Source of the DNA: Favolaschia claudopus
Lineage: Eukaryota; Basidiomycota; Agaricomycetes; Agaricales; Mycenaceae
Assembly: GCA_037176885.1 (NCBI GenBank)
Contig: JAWWNJ010000243.1
Location: 124,001-188,000 of the forward strand
Direction of reading: 5' to 3'
DNA: 64,000 nt
Both the position numbers and the translations under genes were made by a program. The notes under the pieces are model-generated. The model was not told the DNA's origin. It saw only the letters and a program-made list of their open reading frames with translations, and made no database searches. Shown here piece after piece: positions 31,562 to 42,223 of the stretch. How positions within the stretch are numbered: the stretch's first letter is position 1; each line of letters begins with the position of its first letter.

Positions 31562-33208
31562 ATGGATCCCTATTCTCGGTCTCGCTACGAGCAGGGCATC
31601 GACAGCAAGATCGTCATTATGGGCAACTCTGGTCCGTCCCTGGTCTTGGATATCGTCTGCCACCCAAAATTCATGTCTATCCGCTCTCATTTCCAGGCGT
31701 TGGCAAGACCAGCCTCCTCCAGCGATACACACTAAACAAGTTCGACCCAAAGAACACTACCTCAACCAGCGGCGCTTTCTTCGTCACCAAGAAGGTCCGT
31801 CCTACTCGTTCTCGCTGTCTGACTATGGTTTCTGAACGAGGCCCGCCCAGATCTACGTTAACGGCCTCAAAGTGCGGCTGCAATTGTGGGACACCGCGGG
31901 CCAGGAGCGCTTCCGGAGTATGGTGCGTCGCGCCCACAGTCATATGTCTGTCAATCCCTGACGAATTGCGGCGCAGGCTCCCATGTATTACCGCGGTTCG
32001 TTATGCTTCTCGTCTTCGCTTCGGGTGAGACATTGATTTTTGTGTTTTTTTCGGCGGCCACAGGCGCCAACGCCGCACTGCTCCTGTACGACATCACCAA
32101 TGCCTCGACGTTTGACGATATTCGGGGTTGGCTTGAGGGTGCGTCTGTCCCGATCTACGTCCCTCTCCTGTTCTAACGCAAATGACTTTTGTTTCTAGAA
32201 CTCAAGAAGAACTGCGAGCCCGAGCTCCTTATCTACATCGTAGGGTCCAAGGCGGATTTATCCCCCTACCGCCAAGTCACCTCCGACCTTGCGCGCTTAT
32301 CGCTGCACAATTGGTTCCCCCCGCCCAGGCCCCCAACACCGCCGCCTTTACCCGCACAACACTCGACGCTTTCGTACATCCGGCCCAGATTCACCTCCTT
32401 TCCTGGCCTTTCACGCGCACCGCTATTGAATGCCCCGACAACGAAGGTGACGTCGCCTCCAGCGGAGACGCCTGCGTATCTGGATCTGGATAACGGGAAT
32501 TCCGGCAGTCGGTTGGTGAGGAGCAATACGAGTGTGTTAGCAAGGAGCAACTCGAACGTCAACCGGGGCGCGCCGGCACTCTCGCGGAGTAATTCCTCTG
32601 CCGTATCGCGGACCAACTCGTCAGCGCTATCGCGGAGCAACTCTTCTGCGATTTCGCGCAGTAACTCGTCTGCGATTTCGCGGGCTAATTCGAGTACGGC
32701 GGGCCAGCAGCAATCACGACCGAATGCTGTGCGGCAGCAGTCGCGATTTGGGTCGCATTTTGGCGCGGCTGCGGGTGGGTGGGCGGAGTTGCAGGATTCG
32801 AGCAGTAATAGCTTGAATGAGGATGATGAGAATGCGGTGGTGGATACGGAGGAGGAGGAGGATGAGGCGGAGTGGGGGCTTAGCCGCGGGATGGAGCTAT
32901 TTGAGGTGTCGGCGAAGGACGATGTCGGTGCGTGTTCAGTTTTCTTTTCTTTTCGACTTTGAATACTACTGATTACTGAATGGTCCTATTCTGTAGGCAT
33001 ACAAAACCTCTTTGACCACTTGATCGCGGCGATCATATTGAAGAAGGACCGGATCGAGAAGGAGAACGAGTTGAAGAAGAGGGACAGTGTGTTTCTTTCT
33101 GCGTCTGCTGCGCCGGCGTGGTCTGCGCAGGCCGAGGAGGAAGAGGCGCGGGAGAAGGCGGAGAGGGAGCGCGTTGCGAGGGTGGCGTCGTGGGGGGGCT
33201 GTTGTTAG
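31562..33208 (+). CDS. Rab-family small GTPase with large Ser/Asn-rich insertion
   Basis: Ras-superfamily GTPase, presumably a vesicle-traffic switch, about 424 residues against about 200-220 for ordinary Rabs. G1 is GNSG-VGKTS (joined across the first intron), G3 is WDTAGQERFRSM and the Rab-type APMYYRGANAALLLYDIT follows. G4 is GSKADL instead of the usual NKxD, and G5 is SAKDD at about residue 350. Between G4 and G5 lies an insertion of about 200 residues: a Pro-rich part, five SRSNSSA-type 8-residue repeats, Gln-rich text, and an acidic block (about 32815-32870). The C-terminus is a charged helix ending WGGCC, a double-cysteine geranylgeranylation signal. The insertion is in one open exon with the G5 region, so it appears translated. 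I could not place it in a specific Rab subfamily. Confidence 0.9.
32579..32698 (+). repeat. Five 24-base tandem repeats in the Rab gene
   Basis: Five in-frame 24-base units, each encoding (L/V/I)-S-R-(S/T/A)-N-S-S-(A/T). They diverge mainly at third codon positions, suggesting the peptide is kept while the DNA drifts. Confidence 0.85.
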
Positions 33209-33962
33209 TCAGTCGTTTCCTGGCTGCTGCTGCCTATGCCGCCTTCCTTCGACGACGTGAGGTTGGTGTTCAACCCAAGTTGTGCTGCCCTTGACTTGTG
33301 CGTGCCCGAGGATTGGGGTCACGCCCGGTGCTGGACGCCGTCCTGCGCTGTGCCCGATTCTCGCGCCGTTCAATCCTGGTTGTTTCCCTGGGGCTTTCTT
33401 TCCTCTCGATCCCCTGCCCCCTCCCCCACCCCAATCCGATTCCATTCAAGTCCCTCCATCCATCCACCCACGCACACCTCTGCGCGTATTCATCCATACT
33501 CTGCGGTCTATTCCCTCGCGCCTGCGCCTACCGCTACCCTGTGTTTTGTATAATCAATCTTTTACGACCTCCCACGACCCTCCCGACTAGTTTACTGTTA
33601 CCATGCCATGTACATACACCATGCACTGTTTCGTCGTTATTATTCCCCTCTCCCATCCCATTCCATCTACGACCCCATGGCTCTCGTCTCGTTCATCCAT
33701 CTCATCTATACTGCAGCATACTCGTACATACAAGCCATACATACACATATCCCATATCCATACATTGTCATTGCAACTCACCACTTGTCTAGGTTCCGTT
33801 CGCCCAAATTATGTCTTATTCGTCGCTTATTGTTGAAGAGGACTGTTATTGTATATGTCTGCGTAAATCATAGCTATTATTTCCCGCGATGAAAGAGAAT
33901 GTAAGATGATTTTTGTGCATGTCGCATAGCATTATGAGGCATAGACTATACAGAAACGGTCT
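33209..33962. other. Convergent intergenic region Rab - RPS7
   Basis: About 750 bases, C/T-rich with many CCATC/CATAC words at 33600-33770. Several overlapping frames exist but none shows a domain. Probably two 3' UTRs. Confidence 0.45.
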
Positions 33963-34691
33963 CTACTCCTGGGCGACGACGGGGAACTCGAAGACGACGT
34001 CCTTGCCGGTGAGGCGGCGGTAGACGGAGGAAAACGAGTCGAGCTTGTACTCGAGGGATGTTGCGTCCTTGGAGTCGAGCAGGCTGTGGGTGCGCATTCG
34101 CATTAGTTTAGATTCGAACAGAAAACGAAACGCGATAAGGGCATAGACATACACTTTAAGGAGTTTTGAGCCGTCTACAGCCACACGGGTGCGCTTTCCG
34201 ACGATCTCGGTGGGGAAGACGAGGTCCTCGAGGATGCGCTCGTGGACGTTCGTGAGGGTGCGGGAGCGGGGGCGCTTTTGCTTGACGCGGGAGGTGCGGG
34301 TGGGCTTGCGCAGCATCCGGCGCTGCGCGACAAACACGACGTGGCGGTCAGAGAACTTTTTCTCGAGTTCGCGGGTCAAGCTTTGTACGGCGATATTTCA
34401 AATTAGTACTTGTTATATAGATATAGATTGGATGAATGGGCACACGCACCGCTGCTGGACCTTGCGGAAGGCCTTGAGCTGGGGAACGGGGACAAAGATG
34501 ACGATGGCCTTTTTGCCGCCGCGGACGTCTACTTCGCGGGCGGCGGAGATTTGAAGGGGACGGAGCTCGGCTTTCAGCTCGGGGACGTTGTTTTCGAGGT
34601 CGATCAGGGCCTGCGCGACGCTCAGCTCGGTCTCGTCCGGCGACGTTGTGGGCGCATTAGCGGTGCGTAGGATCTTGTTGGCGGCAGACAT
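33963..34691 (-). CDS. RPS7: 40S ribosomal protein S7 (eS7)
   Basis: Small-subunit ribosomal protein with a role in 18S rRNA maturation. Start at 34691: [40 protein letters not shown], then [20 protein letters not shown] and VQQR. An intron (about 34383-34450) follows, then [60 protein letters not shown] and [16 protein letters not shown]. Another intron (about 34085-34158) precedes the last exon: [34 protein letters not shown], stop at 33963-33965. All conserved blocks are in order; codon use is biased to C/G endings as in RPL3. Confidence 0.96.
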
Positions 34692-35021
34692 CTGAGTTGT
34701 AAAAAGTAGAAAAATTTGGCAGTCAGTCAAACGACATCCAATTGTGGGCCGCCCAATCCAGCTGTTCCGATGATTCTTTTTGTCCCGTTTTTTCGTAGGG
34801 ACGTTCTAATGGACCAAGGCAGCGACTGGGACTGGGAGGAGTAGAGACACTCACTGGGCCTTTTGCTGGGCGTCGTCGCGGGCGGCGGGGAGAGTCGTAG
34901 GTGTCACGCAAGTCACACGTCACATCCGATCAGATTCCGCTCTAATTTCGACAAAAAATATTACCAAGTCACAATTCAAGCACTCAGAATTCAACACAAG
35001 ATCTACTGTAATCTATCTATA
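34692..35021. promoter_or_regulatory. RPS7 promoter and RRN6-like 3' region
   Basis: Both flanking genes are on minus, so this holds the RPS7 promoter/leader (possibly with a leader intron) and the 3' end of nothing else visible. No coding region supported. Confidence 0.4.
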
Positions 35022-38000
35022 CTAAAACCCACCCAACCGCTTCTTTACCACCTTCTTCTTCATCGCTGGCCGACCTCCATACGCCCCAGGCAAAATCTGT
35101 GTACTCGCCATTGGCATCAACACGTCCTGAGAGTCGACCCCCTGCGACTCTGCCTCCCGCATTACCGGCTGACTTCCACCTGGGAACCTAGGTACCACCG
35201 GCGGCCCCTGCGACGCAAACGGCCGCCGAAGCGCGTCCTCGACTCGGCTTGACGCCGCCACAATGCGCGGTGGTGCCTGCGTGGGGCGTTCCTCAGTCAA
35301 AGCAACTTGACTTTGTGCAACTTCCCTCTTTGCTTTTGCCTTCGTTGTCGGCGTCGGCCGCGGTTCCTCCGTCTCCCCTTCGTACGGATCGTGGTACACA
35401 AACTCCCTCGGATTCGCACCCACTTGCCAGTCGTTCAGCAGTAATCGCACACCAGCCGGAATCAACTCCTTTTTCTCCTTGTCAGCGTTATCCTCGTCCG
35501 ACGCAGAGCGCTGCAACCGAGGCTGCAGATAACCGAACACCATCGGCGGCGGCTCCTCGTCCTCCAGCGAAAGCGTCTGAGTCATCGCCTCCAACTCCCT
35601 GTAGTTCGTCGGAGTCGGAGTCGGCGCCGAAAACGACCGAGACGAGAAAATATCTCGCGATAGTGTCAGGTCGAGTGCAAGCTGCTCCCGCGCTTGGGTT
35701 TCACGCCGCAGCGACGAAGCTGATCGGTCCCCCTCGTCGTCAGGAAGCAGATCATGTCGACGCAGTCTTTCCTCCAGTGTGCGGATATCTGGACAGTCGG
35801 CAAGATCTGGTGTGAAACGACTGAGTGCGTCGGTGAGATCAAAGCTCCACTGCGCACCCTCCCTAAGGGTGGGAGCAGATATTCGATTTTGCAGCAGGGC
35901 GCGATAGCCTCTGGGAGAATTTATGACGCTTTCCTTCAGGAAATCCGCGCGCGCAAATGGGGCCGGCTCGTCGCCGGAACGAAGTAAAACATCGTATCTA
36001 GACGAAGAATCAAGTAAGACATGGAACGACACTGGAGTAAGGCACTCACGTCGTGAGCACGCGATCGAGCGCAGGGTCCACATCTTGCCAAAACGAATGC
36101 GCCTTCTCCACCAAGTCGTACAGCGTTTCCGCAGCCTGTTCATCGTCGACTTCCCTCTGCGGTCGAAAGAAATCTGCACTCAAAAATTAAACAAACTTCA
36201 ATTGAGCAAAAGGGAGGATGTGCCTACGTTCCAAGGCAGGTGACAGGTCAACCACAGGCGGCTCCTGCCGACCCAGGGAACTAGTCTCCTCCCGAAGATG
36301 TGGCGCCTGGGCGGCCAACCGCTGCACTTGGCTCGACCACGAGACCAGCGTCTCGCCTACTTCATCGTCGGTAACACCAAGCTGAAACGCACGGATAGAC
36401 CCCACTTCCGTCAGCCTTAAGAAAGTGAAGGGGGAGTCTGCTGGCGCGGAAGGATGCCGTAGGAAGGCTTGGCCGGTTTGAATTCGACCTTCGCTCGGCG
36501 TCGTCAGGGAGTATGGGGCGGTCTGCACGCAGGCCATGCTCCCATGCAAGCGGGCGACATCGTATATTGTCATGAGACCGTTTTTCCGGGAGGAGAGAGT
36601 GGTTATGTGCTCTAGAGGGCATTGTGACTAATATTTGAGATTGTTATTCAAATAATACGTACGGTTTCCAAAACTGAGAGTCTTGGCTTCCAGCGAGCGG
36701 TCGAACGAACGGCCATGCTTGAAAGCCAGTAGTGGCCGTCCGGTGAAGCGGCGGTCGATCCAGATGAGTTGTTCAGTGCTGCAGAGTCGAAGCATTTGGT
36801 CGGCCGGGTAGTCTTCGATTGAGGTTAACACTTCGTTTCCGATAGCTGAGTAAACGTCCGATGAGGAGTTTTGGCTCTGCGTGAGGAATCGGTGAGAATT
36901 CTGAGTGCGTGAATATCAACTACATACTCTAAAATCCAATTCCACCAGATCCGCTTCCGACATGACAAGACAGGTGTTGACATCCTCAGTTAGCTCGAGT
37001 CTCCAGAATCGATCAGAGGAGGTCGGGAGGAGGGCGGGCTGGACGATTTCTCTAAAATAATTTTGTATTTCATTTGACGCTCGAAAGAAGAAGAAAAAAC
37101 TGATATGCCCTACGTTGTTTCGGTAGCCATGTCGTAGTTGTACACCGCTCCCTGAACATCGATCAAGGTCACTTGCGCTTGGAGAGCAGATACTTTGACA
37201 TCGGTCACTTGGTGATCACCTACGTGTGCGGACGTGATGTGAGGCAAGTTCTCTTGCTGGTCGCCTGTGTGTGCGGACGTGATATGAGCCAACTTCTCTA
37301 CAGATATCTGGGGGGTGGTCTGCATTCGGAGGAGTGTGGTACCGCCGAATGTGCGGACGGCCAGAAATGCTGCAGTATGGTATTAGTATTGAGGAATGAC
37401 TGGGGGTATGCATGATAGAATCACCTTGACCATTGGCATTGGTCGACTTTGAAGCGGATATTTGTCGTATTGGGGTGTCGAAGGTCTGCACCGGTTGTGC
37501 AGAGGGACTGAACGACGTTCCGAGACCTTCGGAGTACAGCAGAGGCGATATATCTGAATCATTTCATCAAGAGACAATTGCAAGAATCTCGATATTCTTC
37601 CTTACTCAAATCGCGACTCAATTCCCCCATAGGAAACGCGACAAAGGCAGCATCCGGCAGAACGATGGTTTCAAGCTGGTTTCCGACGTATGGATCAAAT
37701 CCCTCGAACTGGCGTAGTTCTTCAGCGTCTTCGGTTAGCTGCTCTCTGATTAGTTCACTCGGCACGTCGATGTCTGGCAGGAATGTGCGCAGGAAGTTGG
37801 CCTGTATAGAATGAGTTGAAAAACGAGAAAATTACTTGAAAAGGTGTGGGTAGCTAACGCCTTGCTCTGCGCGTTGAGGGATACGCATCTTGGGCATTTG
37901 CCAAGGCGGGGGACGCGTCGCGGGGAAAACGTCTGTTGGGTTTCCGGTTTTGAGTCGCGCTACATAAATGACCCATTGATAACGCACGGAAAAAAAATCT

Positions 38001-38201
38001 TAATGTCGTACCTCGAGAATTGCTCTTGAGGACCTGGGACCATTCAAGACGGCCATTCTCTTCAAACAAAGTCGCCGATCCTAACAGACCAGTGTCTAAT
38101 ACGGGGTAGTCCAATGAAGTGACGGCTTTTTCTTTGCCCTTGGCATTTCCCTTGCGAGTTGAACCGCGAGTTTGAGTGTGATTTGAGGGCCAGGAGTACA
38201 T
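35022..38201 (-). CDS. RRN6-like RNA polymerase I initiation factor (putative)
   Basis: Large protein of about 900 residues that I assign tentatively to the Rrn6/TAF1C family, a core-factor subunit at rDNA promoters. Start at 38201 (MYSWPSNHTQTRGSTRKGN, basic). Then LDTGLLGSATLFEENGRLEW, FLRTFLPDIDVPSELI, ELRQFEGFDPYVGNQLET and VLPDAAFVAFPMGELSRD. Propeller-like segments follow: FWRLELTEDVNTCLVMSEAD, LVELDFRSQNSS, SSDVYSAIGNEVL, DQMLRLCSTEQLIWIDRRF and FTFLRLTEVGSIRAFQLGV. The C-terminal third (35022-35990) is helical then disordered, ending in the basic KKKVVKKRLGGF, a tail like that of the Rrn6 family. Around 37210-37300 a 45-base unit is duplicated. About nine introns. Another propeller protein with a basic tail is possible. 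Confidence 0.62.
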
Positions 38202-38394
38202 TCCATTTGTTGTTGGTCGAAGCAAGGTCGAAGCTAGCGGTGAAGAACGCGACCAGAAAAGTCGACGGGAATTACCGTGATGTCATATCACCGTCGGGCC
38301 GACGCGAACTTCGACCAACAGCTCTGGCGCGCAGTTGATGCAACGCACTCGTATTTATATTGTGTGCCGTCCTTGATCTCTCCCAAGGGCCACA

Positions 38395-40917
38395 ATGTCG
38401 TCCCCCACCTTCACCCCGTCCGCAGAGGAGCAGGCCCTGGTCTCACAACTCTTCGCTCGCGGGGAACCCCACAAACTCGGCGTACTGACCGGCGAATTCG
38501 CGCTCGACCTCTTCTCTGGGACTGATCTCTCGGCGCAGGTAAATCATCTGGCAATACTTGCGCCTTCTGCGGTGGTGCTAAGTGTGCCAGGTGCTCAGCG
38601 AAATTTGGGCCATCTCAGATAGACATGGACGCGGCAGTCTTTCGCCTGCGCAAACAGCCATCGCGGTATGTAGACGGCTTTTTATCCGGGATTCGCGTTC
38701 TGCGCACTAATGGAGACGACGCCAGCTGCGATTAATTGGCTGGGCGCAGGTAGGCGTGAAAGCGACGCCGGATCTACTCGAGAAACGTTCGTGGTTGCCT
38801 TGCCCTTGCCCGAAAATGTGTGGCGCTAATTTGACCCTGACACTGCGTTATGCATTCTGCAGCTGGTCCTCTTGCCCATATTCCAGGCGTGTCCAACGCG
38901 GAAGCCGGGCCCTCAAGACCTTCTCCGCCTCCGATTCCCCCACTGGCACCTGGAGACAAAGCGAAATTTCACCGATTGTTCACCAACAGTGGCCCTGTCG
39001 ACGGCTTCATTGACGGTCGGTGCAATCGTCTATTGTCTAGATCTTCGAGAAATTCATGTCTGTGTAGGAGACAAAGCACGGGATATATTTGCGAAATCTA
39101 AGCTCACAATTGAGCACCTCTCGCAAATTTGGTTTGCAATCTCGTTCACACTAACCTCCTCGTCTGAACCTTGCGCTAGGGAGCTGGCAGATCCAGATAA
39201 CCGTGGTGCCTTGGATTCCAAGGGTTTCATTATAGCATTACATCTGATTCAAGGGCTCATGAGCCATCAGTTTTCCGACGTTCCAGCGTTCCTCCCCAAT
39301 GAGCTATACGAACAGGCCGCTGCTCCCCTTGCAGAGTCTACCGCAACATTGTCGCCTCTAGTTATCACACCGCCGTTGGCTCCACCGACACCTTCCGGCT
39401 TACCTTTTTCACCTAATGTGATTTCACCTAATGGCTTCCTATCTCCTCGAACCAGTTTCTACGATGGGAGTCTTTCCCCAGCTCCATCACACCACAGGGC
39501 AGATCCATTCCAGGATCCGGGCTGGAACATTCCTTCCGACGTCAGAGCCATTGCTGATCGCCAATTCGACGCCTTGGATCCTCAAAAGACTTTCTTCATT
39601 GAGAAAAGCATCTGCTTCCCATTCTTACTGCAGTCCAACCTTCCTCACGACGAGGTTGCCCAAATCTGGTATTTATTTCAGAGGTAGCATCAATTCGTGG
39701 TTAAGCCAACCTTTTCAGGGCTCTAGCAGATCCGAATGATGAAGGCAAGGTGAACCGCGACGCATTTGCTGTTGCGTTATATTTACTCGATGAACGTCGC
39801 CGAGGCCATCCTATACCCACTTCCCCTCCAACTCCCAAAAAAGCACCCTCGATCCCTATTCCTCCTCCCGACGAACAAGAGCCTCAACCGCCACCTCCGC
39901 CCGCAAAACCTGCCTTTCTGAGTGGGTCCCTCCACAGACAGTCTACGCATATCAGATATCCGAGCGCCCCTACACCACCCAACCTCAATCGTTTGTCAGC
40001 TTCATGGTCTCCCCAGACTCAACCTCGTAAGTTGTCAGGCTCTAAATTACTGCGCGAGTTCATTTTTTTTTCTTCCAGCGGAACTTCCGGTGTCTCCCTT
40101 GAGACCTCATGCCACGCAGGCATCTCCTCATCCTCATCCCCCAGAAGCCGTCGAGCAGATGACTCGTCGAATGCATGATATGCAGAAGCAGATCATCCAA
40201 CTGCGTCGAGCCCATGCGGAGAAATTAACGACAATTGCAAACCTGACCACGGAAAATGTTTCCCTCCGTGTTGTCATTGAGGAACTACAGGCTCAGGTAG
40301 CCAGCCACGACTCCGAATCGCAAAAGGCAGTACGTGAAGTTCTGGCAAGGGAGAATGAAGCACTCCGAGGATCTGTCCAAGAGCTTCAGGGAACCGTCCA
40401 GCAATTGCAGGCTGCCAGCTCTGACGTGGAAATGCAGCGGATTCAATACGATGACCTTGTGGTGGAAAATGAGCGCCTCAACACTTGCATCACAGAAATG
40501 CGCGAGTCGACGACGCAACTTCCCTGGTCCGGTGGTGATTCAGAGCTCCAAACTCTCATCAACGAGGATCTGGCGCGTGAGAACGCCCGTCTCCGAACAG
40601 AAGCAAGGGAGATGCAGGAGAATGTTGCCCAGCTTCAAGAAGCTACTGCAGGACTCGAGGAGCAGCGGAGGGCAAACGCAGAGCTGGTGCGGGAGCGACA
40701 ACGCATGGAGGCAACAATGCGGACGATGCAGACCAATCTTGATGTGCAACGGAGAGACCTCGGTCAGCTTTCCAGGGATCTGGAACGGTTGAGGGTCCAT
40801 CCGCAACCGCATCCGCAGCCGCAGCCGCGACACAATGCTCGCGCACCTCCAACGCGTCGGGACACGACTGACCTTCCACCTCCCGCGTATAACGAGTTTG
40901 ACCCAATCGCAACCTGA
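38395..40917 (+). CDS. EH-domain endocytic protein (Ede1/Eps15-like)
   Basis: Early endocytic adaptor with three EH domains that bind NPF peptides of partner proteins. EH1 (from 38395) has EEQALVSQLFARGEP, FALDLFSGTDLSAQ and VLSEIWAISD. EH2 (about 38960-39260) has DKAKFHRLFTNSGPVDGFID and HLSQIWELADPDNRGALDSK (across an intron) plus FIIALHLIQGLM. EH3 (about 39530-39790) has IADRQFDALDPQKTFFIEKS and VAQIWALADPNDEGKVNRDA (across an intron). A Pro-rich linker follows, then a long coiled coil (40150-40790) with heptads such as ENVSLRVVIEELQAQVA, and a Pro-rich end PPPAYNEFDPIAT. No UBA domain is visible at the C-terminus, unlike yeast Ede1. Five or so introns. Divergent from the RRN6-like gene over 193 bases. 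Confidence 0.9.
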
Positions 40918-41104
40918 ACTTTGCTGTGCCGACCGCTGGTGGTCGATTATATCACTATCTATTCCGACATATAATTATTGAAATGCTGAATCTGTGTATG
41001 TATGTACTTTTAACGTGTATCGATAGTGCGAAAGAATTAGTGCCAAGTCATTGCGCTCAGTGGCTGTACATCTAAACTTGTTCTGTACTCGTTCGCTGTC
41101 GACG

Positions 41105-42094
41105 ATGTGGGCTCTCAATCAGCTCAGAACTGCTGCTACTAGTATATCCCGCTTTGCCGTGCCAGACTCTTCACGCACTCTCTATTCTTACAATGTCCAG
41201 AACGGCTGGGTCACCTCCAAGTCTTCGCTTCTAACAGCAGTGTCGGGATCCAACACTGCTACATACCAACCTTTTGCACTCCTTACTTGGAATGTAGACT
41301 TCGTTCGACCACTCATACGCGAGCGCTTTCAAGCTGCTCTCTCCCATCTTGAAGAACTTCTGTCGCCGCGAAAAGTAACCCCTGCGCCTCAGCCCACCAT
41401 CATCTTCATGCAAGAGGTCCATTCTTCTTGTTTCGAAGTTCTCCTCGCCAGTGACTTCGTCCGCGAATTCTATGAGCCGACAAACATCTCCTCGTTACAA
41501 AAATATAGCACCCTTACTCTCGTGCCAAAGTCTCTCGTTTCGCAAGTAACTTGTGTACAAAGGACCCCTTTCACAGGCGCGACCGTGATGGATAGAGACT
41601 TTTTGTATGTCGACCTCGACGTTCGGTTGCCCACTACACCAGAGCAGAAAGCGCTGCGACTTCGCATTGCCAATACGCATCTGGAGTCACTGGGTTTTGG
41701 GCTTGAAGCGAGGTCGACGCAACTTCAAAGGATTTCAGGTCTTCTTACCGAGACCGGAATAGATGGCGGTCTCGTCGCAGGTGACATGAATGCCATTTCG
41801 GAGGCAGACAATGCTCTGCCTGAGCAGTACGGCCTCACCGATGCGTGGAAGGAGGAACATTCTACACCCACAAATGTTGTTGACAGCTCAGGCACTGGGG
41901 AAAGCGAGGGCCATACATGGGGTTATCAGCCACCAGCTCAATTTCCACCAAACAGACTGGACAAGATCCTCGTCGTGGGGATATTGGCAGCCGTCGACGT
42001 TCAGCGGGTTGGTGTGGGACTGAAAGTGAAAGATACAGATGCATGGGTTAGCGACCACTATGGATTGCTCACAAAAATTGTCCTTCGAATGTGA
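41105..42094 (+). CDS. TDP2-like endonuclease/exonuclease/phosphatase protein
   Basis: Intronless 329-residue protein with the EEP fold, most like tyrosyl-DNA phosphodiesterase 2 enzymes, which remove topoisomerase II peptides from DNA 5' ends. Catalytic blocks: LLTWNVDF (Asn of TWN), IIFMQEVH (Glu metal ligand), RIANTHLESLG (His), VAGDMNAIS (Asp and Asn), and VSDHYGLL (Asp-His). These correspond to the TWN, LQE, GDxN and SDH signatures. The start at 41105 (MWALNQLRTAATSISRF) is the first ATG in frame. No zinc finger or UBA domain precedes the catalytic domain. A different EEP phosphodiesterase function cannot be excluded. The spacing to the upstream EH gene is under 200 bases. Confidence 0.85.
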   Translation: MWALNQLRTAATSISRFAVPDSSRTLYSYNVQNGWVTSKSSLLTAVSGSNTATYQPFALLTWNVDFVRPLIRERFQAALSHLEELLSPRKVTPAPQPTIIFMQEVHSSCFEVLLASDFVREFYEPTNISSLQKYSTLTLVPKSLVSQVTCVQRTPFTGATVMDRDFLYVDLDVRLPTTPEQKALRLRIANTHLESLGFGLEARSTQLQRISGLLTETGIDGGLVAGDMNAISEADNALPEQYGLTDAWKEEHSTPTNVVDSSGTGESEGHTWGYQPPAQFPPNRLDKILVVGILAAVDVQRVGVGLKVKDTDAWVSDHYGLLTKIVLRM

Positions 42095-42223
42095 ACTTCA
42101 ATGGTCAAATAGTCATCCGAAATATATAGTCGTGTTTTCGTAGAGATATCCCCAGTAGTTACTCGTCAGTAATCATAATTAACCGAAAATTGTGAGCATC
42201 CGTGACTATCGAAGTGCACAACC

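Noticed and set aside
41051..41104. Upstream extension of the TDP2-like frame
   Set aside because: The extension begins with a TTG codon; the first in-frame ATG is 41105 and gives a sensible N-terminus.
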